Positions 16,343-24,284 of a stretch of 64,000 nucleotides of DNA are shown piece by piece. A program made the translations under genes and the position numbers. Positions within the stretch are counted from its first letter, which is position 1. Each line of letters starts with the position of its first letter. The stretch covers positions 186,001 through 250,000 of the forward strand of contig NZ_ATUD01000001.1 of NCBI RefSeq assembly GCF_000420025.1, given 5' to 3'. The notes beneath the pieces are model-generated. The model did no database searches. It was not told the DNA's origin and saw nothing but the letters and a program-made list of their open reading frames with translations. This DNA comes from Patulibacter americanus DSM 16676 (lineage in GTDB: Bacteria > Actinomycetota > Thermoleophilia > Solirubrobacterales > Solirubrobacteraceae).

Positions 16343-17788
16343 ATGAGCACCACCGAGGTCATCACCCTCAAGAACCTCGTCGACGGCGAGCTCGTCGACG
16401 CCACCACCGGCGAGTACGAGGACGTCCTCGACCCGGCGACGGAGGAGGTCATCGCGCGCATGCCCCTGGGCGGCCCGGAGGACGTGACCCGCGCCGTCGA
16501 CGCCGCCTCGCGTGCCGCCCGCGCCTGGGGCCGCACGACGCCCGGCGAGCGCGCCCTGGCGATGCTCAAGCTCGCCGACCTGCTCGACCAGAACGCGGAC
16601 GAGCTGACCGACCTCGAGTCCCGCGACGCCGGCAAGCCGCGCGCCGCGGCGGCCGAGGAGGTCGCCTCGTGCTCCGACCACCTGCGGTTCTTCGCGGGCG
16701 CCGCCCGGACCCTGACGGGCCAGGCCACGGGCGAGTACACCGAGGGCTACACCTCGATGATCCGCCGCGAGCCGATCGGTGTCGTCGGCCAGATCACCCC
16801 CTGGAACTACCCGCTCGCGATGGCGATGTGGAAGATCGGCCCGGCCCTGGCCGGCGGCAACACGATCGTCCTCAAGCCGTCCGAGCTGACGCCGCTGACG
16901 ACGATCCGCCTCGCCGAACTCGCCAACGAGGTGCTGCCGAAGGGCGTCCTGAACGTCATCACCGGCCACGGCGTGCCCGTCGGCTCCGGCATCGTCACCG
17001 ACCCGCGCGTGCGCCTGATCTCGCTCACCGGCTCCGTCGGCACCGGCAAGAAGATCGCCGCCGCCGCGGCCGAGACGCTCGCCATCACCCACCTCGAGCT
17101 CGGCGGCAAGGCCCCCGTCGTCGTGCTGGACGACGCCGACGTCGAAAAGGTCGTCGAGGGCCTCATGGTCGGCGGCCTCTACAACGCCGGCCAGGACTGC
17201 ACCGCCGCCTGCCGCATCATCGCCACCCCCGGCGTGCACGACCGGCTCGTCGCCGCGCTCGTCCCCGCGATGGAGGCCCTGAAGATCGGCGAGCCGCTGT
17301 CGGCGGACGACATCGAGCTCGGCCCCGTCATCTCCGCCGCCCAGCGCGAGCGGGTCCTCGGCTTCGTGCAGCGCGCCAAGGACGCCGGCGCCCAGGTCCT
17401 CACGGGCGGCGAGGCCGTCGGCGAGCGCGGCTACTTCGTCCAGCCGACGCTCATCGGCGGCGCCGCCCAGGACAGCGAGATCGTGCAGCGCGAGGTCTTC
17501 GGCCCGCTCATGACGATCCAGCAGGCCGCCGACGCCGAGCAGGCGCTCGAGTGGGCCAACGACACCGTCTACGGCCTCGCCGCCTCGGTCTGGACCCGCG
17601 ACGTCGGCACCTCGATGCGCTTCGCCCGCGAGCTGCACTTCGGCTGCGTCTGGGTCAACGAGCACATGCCCTACATGTCCGAGATGCCCCACGGCGGCTT
17701 CGGCGAGTCCGGCCACGGCAAGGACCTCTCGGTCTACTCGCTCGAGGAGTACACGCGCATCAAGCACGTCATGGTGAATTTGACGTAA
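16343..17788 (+). CDS. patD: gamma-aminobutyraldehyde dehydrogenase (PatD/YdcW-like)
   Basis: A 481-residue NAD-dependent aldehyde dehydrogenase. Catalytic Asn155 (TPWNYP), Glu252 (LELGGK) and Cys286 ([10 protein letters not shown]) are intact; GQDCTAACR is typical of PatD/YdcW and related betaine-aldehyde dehydrogenases. The expected reaction is oxidation of 4-aminobutanal, the product of putrescine transamination or oxidation, to GABA. It follows ald by 73 bp containing a hairpin, and a strong hairpin closes the unit after its stop. Betaine aldehyde or another omega-amino aldehyde cannot be excluded. Confidence 0.87.
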   Translation: MSTTEVITLKNLVDGELVDATTGEYEDVLDPATEEVIARMPLGGPEDVTRAVDAASRAARAWGRTTPGERALAMLKLADLLDQNADELTDLESRDAGKPRAAAAEEVASCSDHLRFFAGAARTLTGQATGEYTEGYTSMIRREPIGVVGQITPWNYPLAMAMWKIGPALAGGNTIVLKPSELTPLTTIRLAELANEVLPKGVLNVITGHGVPVGSGIVTDPRVRLISLTGSVGTGKKIAAAAAETLAITHLELGGKAPVVVLDDADVEKVVEGLMVGGLYNAGQDCTAACRIIATPGVHDRLVAALVPAMEALKIGEPLSADDIELGPVISAAQRERVLGFVQRAKDAGAQVLTGGEAVGERGYFVQPTLIGGAAQDSEIVQREVFGPLMTIQQAADAEQALEWANDTVYGLAASVWTRDVGTSMRFARELHFGCVWVNEHMPYMSEMPHGGFGESGHGKDLSVYSLEEYTRIKHVMVNLT

Positions 17789-17792
17789 CGGG

Positions 17793-17819
17793 GGTCGGGC
17801 CCCGGCAGGGGGCCCGGCC
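17793..17819 (+). terminator. terminator hairpin after patD
   Basis: Eleven-base-pair stem (17793-17803 with 17809-17819, one G-T pair) with core CGGGCCCC/GGGGCCCG and a 5-nt loop, beginning 5 nt after the patD stop. No U-tract, as is common in very GC-rich actinobacteria. Confidence 0.65.
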
Positions 17820-17826
17820 TGCGCTG

Positions 17827-17951
17827 CGGTTCGGGGTTCGCCGGTGCAGCTCCCGCTGCGGTCCGTCGACCGCGGCCGCCGGGGCCCTTCCGGGGACGCC
17901 GTCCGGTTCGGGGGTCGCCGGTGCGGCTCCCACTGCCGTCCGCCGACCGCG
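17827..17951. repeat. imperfect 77-bp tandem duplication in convergent gap
   Basis: A 48-bp block at 17827-17874 recurs at 17904-17951 (offset 77) with 5 mismatches by my count; both begin CGGTTCGGGG and end CGACCGCG. It occupies most of the non-coding gap between patD (+) and the Fic gene (-). The remainder of this gap, to 18041, shows no further recognisable feature. Confidence 0.75.
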
Positions 17952-18041
17952 ACCACCCGAACCCTCCCGGGCGGCCTTCCCCGTCGACCCGGGGCGTTGG
18001 CCGGCGGTCGCAGGCGGCCCGCGAAGGCGGGGCCTGTTTCC

Positions 18042-19259
18042 CTACCGGGTCTCGCCGATCCCCACCGTGCCGCCGCTCAGATCGCGCTCGAAGTCGTCGA
18101 GCAGCGCGAACAGGCCGACGGACTCCCACGCGCGGTTGCGGCGGCCGAGGGTGACCTGCCGCAGGACGCCGTCCCCCGCCAGCCCGTTCAGCGCGCGCTC
18201 GACCGCCGCGCGGGAGCGGCCCGTGATGCGCTCCGCCGTCCGGGCGTCGATCACCGGGGCCGAGACGAGGGCGCCCAGCAGCAGGTCCGCGGCCGAGCCG
18301 CGGCGGCCGACGGTCGCCGTCTCCCGCCACTCCTCCTGCAGGGCCACGACGCGGTCGGCCAGGCGCTTCGTGGCCAGCGCGGCCTCCTCCAGCGCGCGAG
18401 CCAGCAGGGTGATCCACGTGTCGGGCCCGTCGTCCGCGAACCGCCAGCGCGTGAGCGCCTCGACGTAGCGCCCGCGCTCGCGGGAGAGGACGAGGCTGAC
18501 GGGCGGGACCACGTCGCCGGCGAGCCCGCCGCGGGCCAGGGTCATGCCGATGAGCATCCGCCCGACGCGGCCGTTGCCGTCGGGGAACGGGTGGATCGTC
18601 TCGAACTGCGCGTGCGCCACCGCGGCCTGGACGACCGGGGGCAGGTCGCCCCGCTCGAGGTAGGCGACGAGGTCGCCGATCAGTCCGGCCACGTGCCCAG
18701 GCGGCGGGGGGACGAAGTCGGCGCCGTGCGGCGTGTGCGGGTCGGGCCCGATCCAGTTCTGCCGGTCGCGGAAGACTCCGGCGTGCGCGGCCAGGCGCCG
18801 GTCGCTGCGGGCGATCGCCGCGTGCAGCCGCAGGAGGACGTCGGGTGTGAACGGCTCCTGCGTGCCCGACGCCCACGCGTAGGCGTCGCTCACCGCGTCG
18901 ACAGCCTCGAGCGCGGCGGCCGCGTTCTCGTGGTGCCGGCCGGAGACGGCGACCTTCGCGATCGTGCGGTTCGACGGCACCGCGACGCCCTCCATCTGGG
19001 AGGAGGCGATCGCCTCGGACCGCAGCAGCTGGGCGGACAGGGAGCGCACCCCCACGACGTCGGCGTGCCCCTGCGCGGCGGCGACCTCGCGCTCGGCGTC
19101 GGCCACCGCGGCCGTCGTCTCGGCGCGCAGCCGCAGGTCCAGGTCGGCGAGCGGCGCCGGCACGTACGCCCGGATCGGCACGGGGCGGCGCGCGCGGCGG
19201 GGGCCGTGGGCGTCGGGGTCGGGCGTCCACAGCGCCTCGACGAGGGCGTACGTCTTCAC
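18042..19259 (-). CDS. Fic-family protein (AMPylator/de-AMPylator) with HTH tail
   Basis: A 405-residue class II Fic protein. The active-site motif H223-PFPDGNGRVG-R234 matches HPFx(D/E)GNGRxGR, so catalytic His and ATP-binding residues are intact. An N-terminal inhibitory motif (S86SQMEG91) precedes it and would hold the enzyme in check through Glu90. The C-terminal ~100 residues contain a winged-helix-like region (AERITGRSRAAVERALNGLA). This is the common stand-alone Fic/DUF4172-type architecture; targets are unknown. No antitoxin gene adjoins it, so a FicTA toxin module is unlikely. Confidence 0.92.
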   Translation of the reverse strand: MKTYALVEALWTPDPDAHGPRRARRPVPIRAYVPAPLADLDLRLRAETTAAVADAEREVAAAQGHADVVGVRSLSAQLLRSEAIASSQMEGVAVPSNRTIAKVAVSGRHHENAAAALEAVDAVSDAYAWASGTQEPFTPDVLLRLHAAIARSDRRLAAHAGVFRDRQNWIGPDPHTPHGADFVPPPPGHVAGLIGDLVAYLERGDLPPVVQAAVAHAQFETIHPFPDGNGRVGRMLIGMTLARGGLAGDVVPPVSLVLSRERGRYVEALTRWRFADDGPDTWITLLARALEEAALATKRLADRVVALQEEWRETATVGRRGSAADLLLGALVSAPVIDARTAERITGRSRAAVERALNGLAGDGVLRQVTLGRRNRAWESVGLFALLDDFERDLSGGTVGIGETR

Positions 19260-19398
19260 GGGTCCAGCATATCGTCGGTTGGAGGCACAACTGCGGCTAT
19301 GGCTGCTTCACGGGCCCGTCGAGGCCGTGCCGAGGCCCTAATGGCGTGCCCGCGGAAGGAGGCCGGTGATCGGACCGTCGCACGGTACGCTCGGCCCC

Positions 19399-19791
19399 AT
19401 GGCGCTCTGGCGTGTGTGGTGGCGGTTCGGTGCGCTCCCCGCGCTGGCGGTCGTCACGCTCTTCTTCGCCCTCGCGGGCGCCGCCGCGTTGCTCCTCGAC
19501 GAGGCGACCGCCGGCGTGATCGGCGGGGCGTTGTTCGCGGGCTTCGTCGCCTACTGCGTGGCACGCCCAGCCCAGGGGTGGGACGTCTTCTCGGCCGCGG
19601 CCGCGCCGAACGCCTTCACCTACATGGCCCACGAGCTCCTCGGCGCGCCGCCGTGGCTCTTCCTGGTGCTGCTGCCCATCGCGCTCGTCTGGGTGTGGTC
19701 CATCGACCGGGACGGCGACCCCGAGGGTGAGGATGGCACGCCCGTCGACGCCGCCCGCTCCGACGCCACACCGCCGGCGGCGCCGCTCTGA
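19399..19791 (+). CDS. small membrane protein, unknown function
   Basis: A 130-residue protein with probably three hydrophobic segments: residues ~8-30 (FGALPALAVVTLFFALAGAA), ~36-54 and ~80-100 (PWLFLVLLPIALVWVWSI), then an acidic, Pro/Ala-rich cytosolic tail. I do not recognise the family. ATG 19399-19401 is chosen over an upstream GTG (19366) because it directly precedes the first membrane region. It is followed by the DUF1028 gene 45 bp downstream. Confidence 0.65.
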   Translation: MALWRVWWRFGALPALAVVTLFFALAGAAALLLDEATAGVIGGALFAGFVAYCVARPAQGWDVFSAAAAPNAFTYMAHELLGAPPWLFLVLLPIALVWVWSIDRDGDPEGEDGTPVDAARSDATPPAAPL

Positions 19792-19836
19792 CCACGACGA
19801 GGCGCGCCGCCCCCTCGCCCCTGGGATCCTGGGCGT

Positions 19837-20727
19837 GTGACCTACTCCATCGTCGCGCGAGACCTCGAGACCGGCGCCCTGGGCGTGGCGGTCCAGACGC
19901 ACTGGTTCAACGTCGGCGGGCTCGTGCCGTGGGCCGAGGCCGGCGTGGGGGCCGTCGCCACCCAGGCCAACGTCGACGTCGCCTACGGGCCGCGCGGACT
20001 CGACCTGCTGCGGGAGGGGCGCTCGGCCCGAGAGGCCCTGGATCAACTCGTCGCCGCGGACCCGCACGCCGGCGTGCGGCAGGTGGCGATCGTCGACGCG
20101 CGGGGCGGCGTCGCCGTCCATACGGGCGACGCCTGCATGGCCTACGCGGGTCACGAGGCCGGAGACGGCCACACCGCGCAGGCGAACATGATGGCCACGT
20201 CCGAGGTGTGGGGCGCGATGTCGCGGGCGTTCGCCGCGTCGACGGGCCCCCTCCCCCGCCGGCTGCTCGACGCGCTCGACGCGGGCGAGGCCGCCGGCGG
20301 CGACGTCCGCGGGCGCCAGGCCGCGGCGATCCTCGTCGTCCCCGGCGAGGGTGAGCGGTGGGCCAAGACCGCCGACCTGCGGGTGGAGGACCACCCCGAG
20401 CCACTGGAGGAGCTGCGCCGCCTGGTGCTGCTGCAGGAGGCCTACCTCGAGGCCGGGGAGGGCGACCGCCTGACAGGCGAGGGCGACCACGCCGCGGCCG
20501 CCGCCGCGTACGTGCGGGCCGCCGACCTCGCGCCGCAGAACGCCGAGCTCTCGTTCTGGGCCGGCCTGGGCCTGATCGGCTCGGGCGACGAGGACGCCGG
20601 GCTGGGGCGGCTGCGCGCCGTCATCGCCGACCACGCCGGCTGGGGCGACCTGCTCGCACGTCTGACCGCGGGGGATGCGCCGGCCGCTCCGCGGGCGCGG
20701 GAGGCGCTGGGGATCGCCGCGGCCTGA
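19837..20727 (+). CDS. DUF1028 (Ntn-hydrolase-like) protein with TPR-like tail
   Basis: A 296-residue protein. Residues 1-205 are a DUF1028 domain: MTYSIVARDLETGALGVAVQ at the start, GVGAVATQANVDVAYGPRGL, and AGDGHTAQANMMATSEVW in the middle are hallmarks. The domain is related to N-terminal-nucleophile hydrolases. Residues ~220-290 look like a TPR-type helical repeat (AAAAYVRAADLAPQNAELSF). GTG 19837 gives the conserved N-terminus. The reaction is not established; DUF1028 genes are sometimes near flagellar, amidase or nitrogen-metabolism genes. Confidence 0.85.
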   Translation: MTYSIVARDLETGALGVAVQTHWFNVGGLVPWAEAGVGAVATQANVDVAYGPRGLDLLREGRSAREALDQLVAADPHAGVRQVAIVDARGGVAVHTGDACMAYAGHEAGDGHTAQANMMATSEVWGAMSRAFAASTGPLPRRLLDALDAGEAAGGDVRGRQAAAILVVPGEGERWAKTADLRVEDHPEPLEELRRLVLLQEAYLEAGEGDRLTGEGDHAAAAAAYVRAADLAPQNAELSFWAGLGLIGSGDEDAGLGRLRAVIADHAGWGDLLARLTAGDAPAAPRAREALGIAAA

Positions 20728-20816
20728 GCGGCGGGGCAGGTCTCCGGGGGAGGCCGCCGGGGCAAGCGGCCGCCGGGGCAGGCCGCCGCGCGCGGCGGAA
20801 CCACGCCCGTCAAGGA

Positions 20817-20861
20817 CGAAGGTGTCTTTTGCCCGCTCCAGGCGGGCAAAAGGCATCCTCG
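20817..20861. repeat. long palindromic hairpin in intergenic gap
   Basis: Perfect 11-bp arms CTTTTGCCCGC (20826-20836) and GCGGGCAAAAG (20842-20852) around TCCAG; pairing continues outward with two G-T wobbles and one mismatch to 20817/20861. The T-run precedes and the A-run follows the GC core, opposite to an intrinsic terminator. It lies between two same-strand genes in the gap 20728-20965, which otherwise shows only GC-rich sequence. It may be a REP-type element or an RNA structure. Confidence 0.6.
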
Positions 20862-20965
20862 ATCCATAGGCCCCCTGCGACAGGCACCCCGCGGGCCCTC
20901 TTCCCCCGCAACCCACCCGGCCGGCGCGATTCGGCGGATCCCCGGCCCCTGGGATCATCCGCCGG

Positions 20966-22036
20966 GTGCGCCGCCTCCGCCCTGTCCCCGCCGCGCAGGC
21001 CGTCGCGGCCGCCGTCCTGGCCGGCCGTCTCGCGCGCGGCCGGCGCCGGCGTCCGCCGCTGGCCGCCGGCGCACCGGAGCCCGCGGGCGGAGTGACCGTC
21101 GTCGTGCCCGCGCGCGACGAGGAGGACCGGCTCGGGCCGTGCCTCGCGGGGCTGGCCGGCCGCGACGTGCTCGTCGTCGACGACCGCTCGACCGACGGCA
21201 CCGCCGCCCTGGCCGCGTCGCTGGGCGCCCGCGTCCTGGCGGGCGCCCCGCTCCCGGACGGGTGGCGCGGCAAGGCGTGGGCGCTGCAGCAGGGCCTCGA
21301 GGCCGCAACGGGCGACTGGGTCGTCTTCCTCGACGCCGATACCCGGCCGGCGCCCGGGCTGATCCCGGCGGTCGTCGCGGCGGCCGAGGACTTCGATCTG
21401 CTGAGCGTGGGGCCACGGTTCCGCTGCGAGGGCCCGGCGGAGCGGCTGCTGCACCCCGCGATGGCCGTGACGCTGCCGCTGCGGTTCGGCCCGGGCGACG
21501 TGCCCGGCTGGCAGCCGCGGCCCAGCCGCGCGATCGCCAACGGGCAGTGCGTGGTCGTGCGACGGGAGCCGTTCCTCCGCGCCGGCGGGTGGGCGCGGGT
21601 GCGCGGGCACCTGACGGAGGACGTCGCCCTGGCCCGCGCCGTGCGCCGAGCCGGCGGCACGGTCGGGTTCGCGGACGGCGCGGACGTGCTCGAGGTCCGC
21701 ATGTACGGCTCGGCCGCCGAGACCTGGCGCGGCTGGGGCCGCTCCCTCATGGCCCCCGACGCCACGACGCCCGCGGCGCAGGCCGGCGACGTCGCGCTCC
21801 TCTGGCTCGCGATGGCCCTGCCCCTCCCCCGGCTGCTGCTGCGCCGCGGCACCCGCCTCGACGCGCTGCTGCTGTTGATCCGCCTGGCGCTCCACGGGGC
21901 GCTCGCGCGGTCCTATCGGCCGCGCGGGCTCGCCTACTGGCTCGCGCCGCTGAGCGACGTCCCCGTCGTCGGCTGGCTCACCTGGCGCGCGCTGCGGCCG
22001 GACCGCACCTGGCGGGGCCGCACCTACGAGGAGTGA
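20966..22036 (+). CDS. family 2 glycosyltransferase, membrane-associated
   Basis: A 356-residue GT-A glycosyltransferase. Motifs: TVVVPARDEEDRLGPCLAGL (nucleotide site), VDDRSTDGT, WRGKAWALQQGLEAATGDWV with DADT (metal-binding D-x-D), and GHLTEDVALAR (catalytic-base region). Hydrophobic segments near residues 270-300 suggest membrane association. It is closest in feel to carotenoid or hopanoid-associated transferases (CrtQ/CruC/HpnB-like). A carotenoid biosynthesis cluster starts 2.2 kb downstream, so carotenoid glycosylation is plausible but unproven. GTG start. Confidence 0.82.
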   Translation: MRRLRPVPAAQAVAAAVLAGRLARGRRRRPPLAAGAPEPAGGVTVVVPARDEEDRLGPCLAGLAGRDVLVVDDRSTDGTAALAASLGARVLAGAPLPDGWRGKAWALQQGLEAATGDWVVFLDADTRPAPGLIPAVVAAAEDFDLLSVGPRFRCEGPAERLLHPAMAVTLPLRFGPGDVPGWQPRPSRAIANGQCVVVRREPFLRAGGWARVRGHLTEDVALARAVRRAGGTVGFADGADVLEVRMYGSAAETWRGWGRSLMAPDATTPAAQAGDVALLWLAMALPLPRLLLRRGTRLDALLLLIRLALHGALARSYRPRGLAYWLAPLSDVPVVGWLTWRALRPDRTWRGRTYEE

Positions 22037-22039
22037 CGC

Positions 22040-22603
22040 TCAGCCGGCCGTGACGGCGCGAAGCTCGGCGAGCGCGTCGCGCAGGACGTGATCCATCGGC
22101 GCCGTGTTGCCATCGGCCACCCAGCGCCCGAAGCCGATCCGGAAGACGGCGACCCCCGCCTCGGCGGCGAGGCCCGCTGCCGGGTCGGCGACGCCGCGGG
22201 TCCGCAGCGCCCCCGTCACGGCGCCGGCCAACGACGCCATCTTGATCAGCTCGCGCTCCTGCAGCTCCGGCGTCTCGGCCACGATCCGCTGGCGCCGGGC
22301 GGCGTACTCGCGCCGCCCCGTGAACCACTCCGCGGTCGCGTCGAGGCCCGCCGCCACCGCGTCGAGCGGCGCGGCGGCCTCCGGGGCGGCGAGCACCGCG
22401 GCGACGAAGTGCTCCTCGAGGTCCTTCGAGCCGTCGAACAGCACCTCGCGCTTGTCGGCGAAGTGGCGGAAGAACGTGCGCTTGGTCAGGCCGGCCCGCT
22501 CGGCGATGTCGGCCACCGTCGTGGCCTCGAAGCCGTGCTCGGCGTAGAGCGCCATCGCGGCCGCCTGCAGGCGGCCGCGGGCGTCTGGTTCCCATCGGCT
22601 CAC
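22040..22603 (-). CDS. TetR-family regulator
   Basis: A 187-residue TetR regulator: HTH at residues ~20-55 (FEATTVADIAERAGLTKRTF, FRHFADKREVLFDG). Helical ligand-binding domain to the end. It is divergent from an NAD-dependent epimerase-like gene, with two operator-like sites in the 131-bp gap, so it very probably represses that gene and itself. Confidence 0.9.
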   Translation of the reverse strand: MSRWEPDARGRLQAAAMALYAEHGFEATTVADIAERAGLTKRTFFRHFADKREVLFDGSKDLEEHFVAAVLAAPEAAAPLDAVAAGLDATAEWFTGRREYAARRQRIVAETPELQERELIKMASLAGAVTGALRTRGVADPAAGLAAEAGVAVFRIGFGRWVADGNTAPMDHVLRDALAELRAVTAG

Positions 22604-22628
22604 GCCTCGAGTCTACGACCCGGCCTCC

Positions 22629-22681
22629 TGATGACACTCAGTGACATGCCTGCTACGGTGATGACACCAAGCGACATCACC
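22629..22681. promoter_or_regulatory. twin TetR-type operators in divergent gap
   Basis: Site 1, ATGACACTCAGTGACAT (22631-22647), is a 17-bp palindrome apart from one symmetric mismatch pair and the centre. Site 2, ATGACACCAAGCGACAT (22661-22677), is a weaker copy 30 bp on, and is embedded in GGTGATG-N11-CATCACC (22657-22681). Both lie between the divergent tetR (start 22603) and SDR (start 22735) genes. Confidence 0.75.
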
Positions 22682-22734
22682 TGGACCGGCGCACCCCGCG
22701 ACGGCCCGGGCGCCGCCCCACCTGGAGATCCTCC

Positions 22735-23661
22735 ATGCGCGTTCTCGTCACCGGTGCGTCCGGTCACATCGGCTCCGCCGTCGTCCCCGAGCTGCTCGGT
22801 GCGGGCCACGAGGTCGTCGGCCTCGCTCGCTCCGACCGCTCCGCCGCCGCCCTGGAGGCCGCGGGCGCCGAGGTCCTGCGGGGCGACCTCGACGACCTCG
22901 ACGGGCTCGGCGCCGCGGCGGCCCGGGCCGACGGCGTCATCCACCTGGCCTTCAAGCACGAGGCGATGTTCGCCGGCGACTACGCCGGGGCGATCGACGC
23001 CGACCTGCGGGCGATCGAGGCGATCGGGGGCGCACTGGCGGGGTCGGACAAGGCGTTCGTCAACACGGCGGGCTCGCTGTCCCTGGGCCTCGCGGGCATC
23101 ACCGACCGCGCGGCCACGGAGGACGATGTGCTCCAGGCCGGCCCGCGGATCGAGGCGGAGAACGCGGTGATCGCCCTGGCGGACCGTGGCGTGCGCTCCG
23201 TGGTGATCCGCCTGGCCCCGCTCGTCCACAGCACGCTCGACACCCAGGGCTTCGGCCCGACGCTCATCCGCCTGGCGCGGGAGCAGGGTGCGGCCGCGTA
23301 CGTCGGCGACGGCGCCAACCGGTGGCCCGCGGTCCACACGCGCGACGCCGCGCGGCTCTACCGCCTGGCCGTGGAGTCGGCGCCCGCCGGCTCGCGGCTC
23401 CATGGCGTCGCCGACGAGGGCATCGCCTTCCGCGAGATCGCGGAGACGATCGGCCGGCAGCTCGGGCTGCCGGCGCAGAGCGTCGCCCCGGAGGAGGCCG
23501 GCGGGCGGTTCTCGTTCCTCGCCGGCTTCGCGCAGGTGGACAACCCGATGTCGAGCGCGCGAACGCAGGAGCTGACGGGCTGGAGGCCGACCCACCCGGG
23601 CCTCATCGCCGACCTCGAGGAGGGCCACTACTTCGCGGCGCCCGCCGGCGCCGAGGCCTAG
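22735..23661 (+). CDS. NAD(P)-dependent epimerase/dehydratase-like SDR
   Basis: A 308-residue extended/atypical SDR. The nucleotide-binding motif GASGHIG is at residues 7-13 and VIHLAFKHE marks the fourth strand region. The C-terminal part (EIAETIGRQLGLPAQSVAPE) fits the NAD(P)-binding/3-beta-HSD-like group. The classic YxxxK is not evident, as in many NmrA/atypical SDR proteins. Expression is probably induced when the divergent TetR is released. Substrate unknown. Confidence 0.85.
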   Translation: MRVLVTGASGHIGSAVVPELLGAGHEVVGLARSDRSAAALEAAGAEVLRGDLDDLDGLGAAAARADGVIHLAFKHEAMFAGDYAGAIDADLRAIEAIGGALAGSDKAFVNTAGSLSLGLAGITDRAATEDDVLQAGPRIEAENAVIALADRGVRSVVIRLAPLVHSTLDTQGFGPTLIRLAREQGAAAYVGDGANRWPAVHTRDAARLYRLAVESAPAGSRLHGVADEGIAFREIAETIGRQLGLPAQSVAPEEAGGRFSFLAGFAQVDNPMSSARTQELTGWRPTHPGLIADLEEGHYFAAPAGAEA

Positions 23662-23688
23662 CGGACCGGGAACGCCCGGACGGCCGGG

Positions 23689-24282
23689 TTAGCCCGCCTG
23701 CGCCCCCACCCGCCCGAGCAGGAACCGCGCGCCGATCAGGCACATGAGCCCGCCCGTGGCGATCACCGCGTCGACCGGTTCGAACGCGAGCTGGAGCGCC
23801 GGGAACCCGAAGACCGCCACGCGCGCCCCCAGCCCGAAGGACCGCGCGACCACGGCGATCGCGACGCAGGCGGCCAGCGCGATCGCCGCGGCGGGCAGGC
23901 AGAGGGCGAACGCGCCGCCCGCGAACGTCATGACGGACTTCCCCCCGCGGAACCGCGCGAAGACGGGGAAGGCGTGGCCGACCATCGCACCGGCCACGCC
24001 GACGTAGGCACCCACGAGCCCGGCGGACTCGAGCCCGCCGCCCGACCCGCCCGCCAGGTCGCCCAAGAGCCAGCCGGCACCGCCGGCGAGGGTGCCCTTC
24101 AACCCGTCGCCGACGAACGCGGGCCACGCGCGGCGGGCGCCGAGGTGCTCCAGCGCGTTCCAGGCCCCGGGGTTGCGGTCGCCGACGGCGCGCAGGTCGA
24201 CCCCGTGGGCCCGGCCCACGAGCAAGGCTGCTGGAATGGACCCCAAGAGGTAGCCCACGAGGGCGGCCAGAACGAACTCCAT
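23689..24282 (-). CDS. PlsY-like glycerol-3-phosphate acyltransferase homologue
   Basis: A 197-residue polytopic membrane protein of the PlsY family. Conserved loops are recognisable: [15 protein letters not shown] (loop 1), the loop normally GSGNxGATN but here [16 protein letters not shown], and [18 protein letters not shown]. The altered second motif (Gly-Ser and Ala-Thr replaced) suggests a changed phosphate or acyl-phosphate site. ATG 24280-24282 is used (12 bases further in, an upstream ATG is possible). It is divergent from the CrtA-like gene with only 2 bp between the two chosen starts. Either a genuine PlsY or a paralogue acylating something else, for example a carotenoid glycoside. 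Confidence 0.8.
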   Translation of the reverse strand: MEFVLAALVGYLLGSIPAALLVGRAHGVDLRAVGDRNPGAWNALEHLGARRAWPAFVGDGLKGTLAGGAGWLLGDLAGGSGGGLESAGLVGAYVGVAGAMVGHAFPVFARFRGGKSVMTFAGGAFALCLPAAAIALAACVAIAVVARSFGLGARVAVFGFPALQLAFEPVDAVIATGGLMCLIGARFLLGRVGAQAG

Positions 24283-24284
24283 CC

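Noticed and set aside
18042-19259. Fic toxin-antitoxin module
   Set aside because: The inhibitory SSQMEG motif is in the same chain (class II) and no separate antitoxin gene adjoins it.
20826-20852. Intrinsic terminator after the DUF1028 gene
   Set aside because: Stem is strong but the T-run precedes and the A-run follows it on both strands, so it lacks the U-tract after the hairpin.
23603-24127. Alternative minus-strand frame over the plsY-like gene
   Set aside because: Arg-rich out-of-frame shadow; the PlsY frame has conserved motifs and membrane segments.
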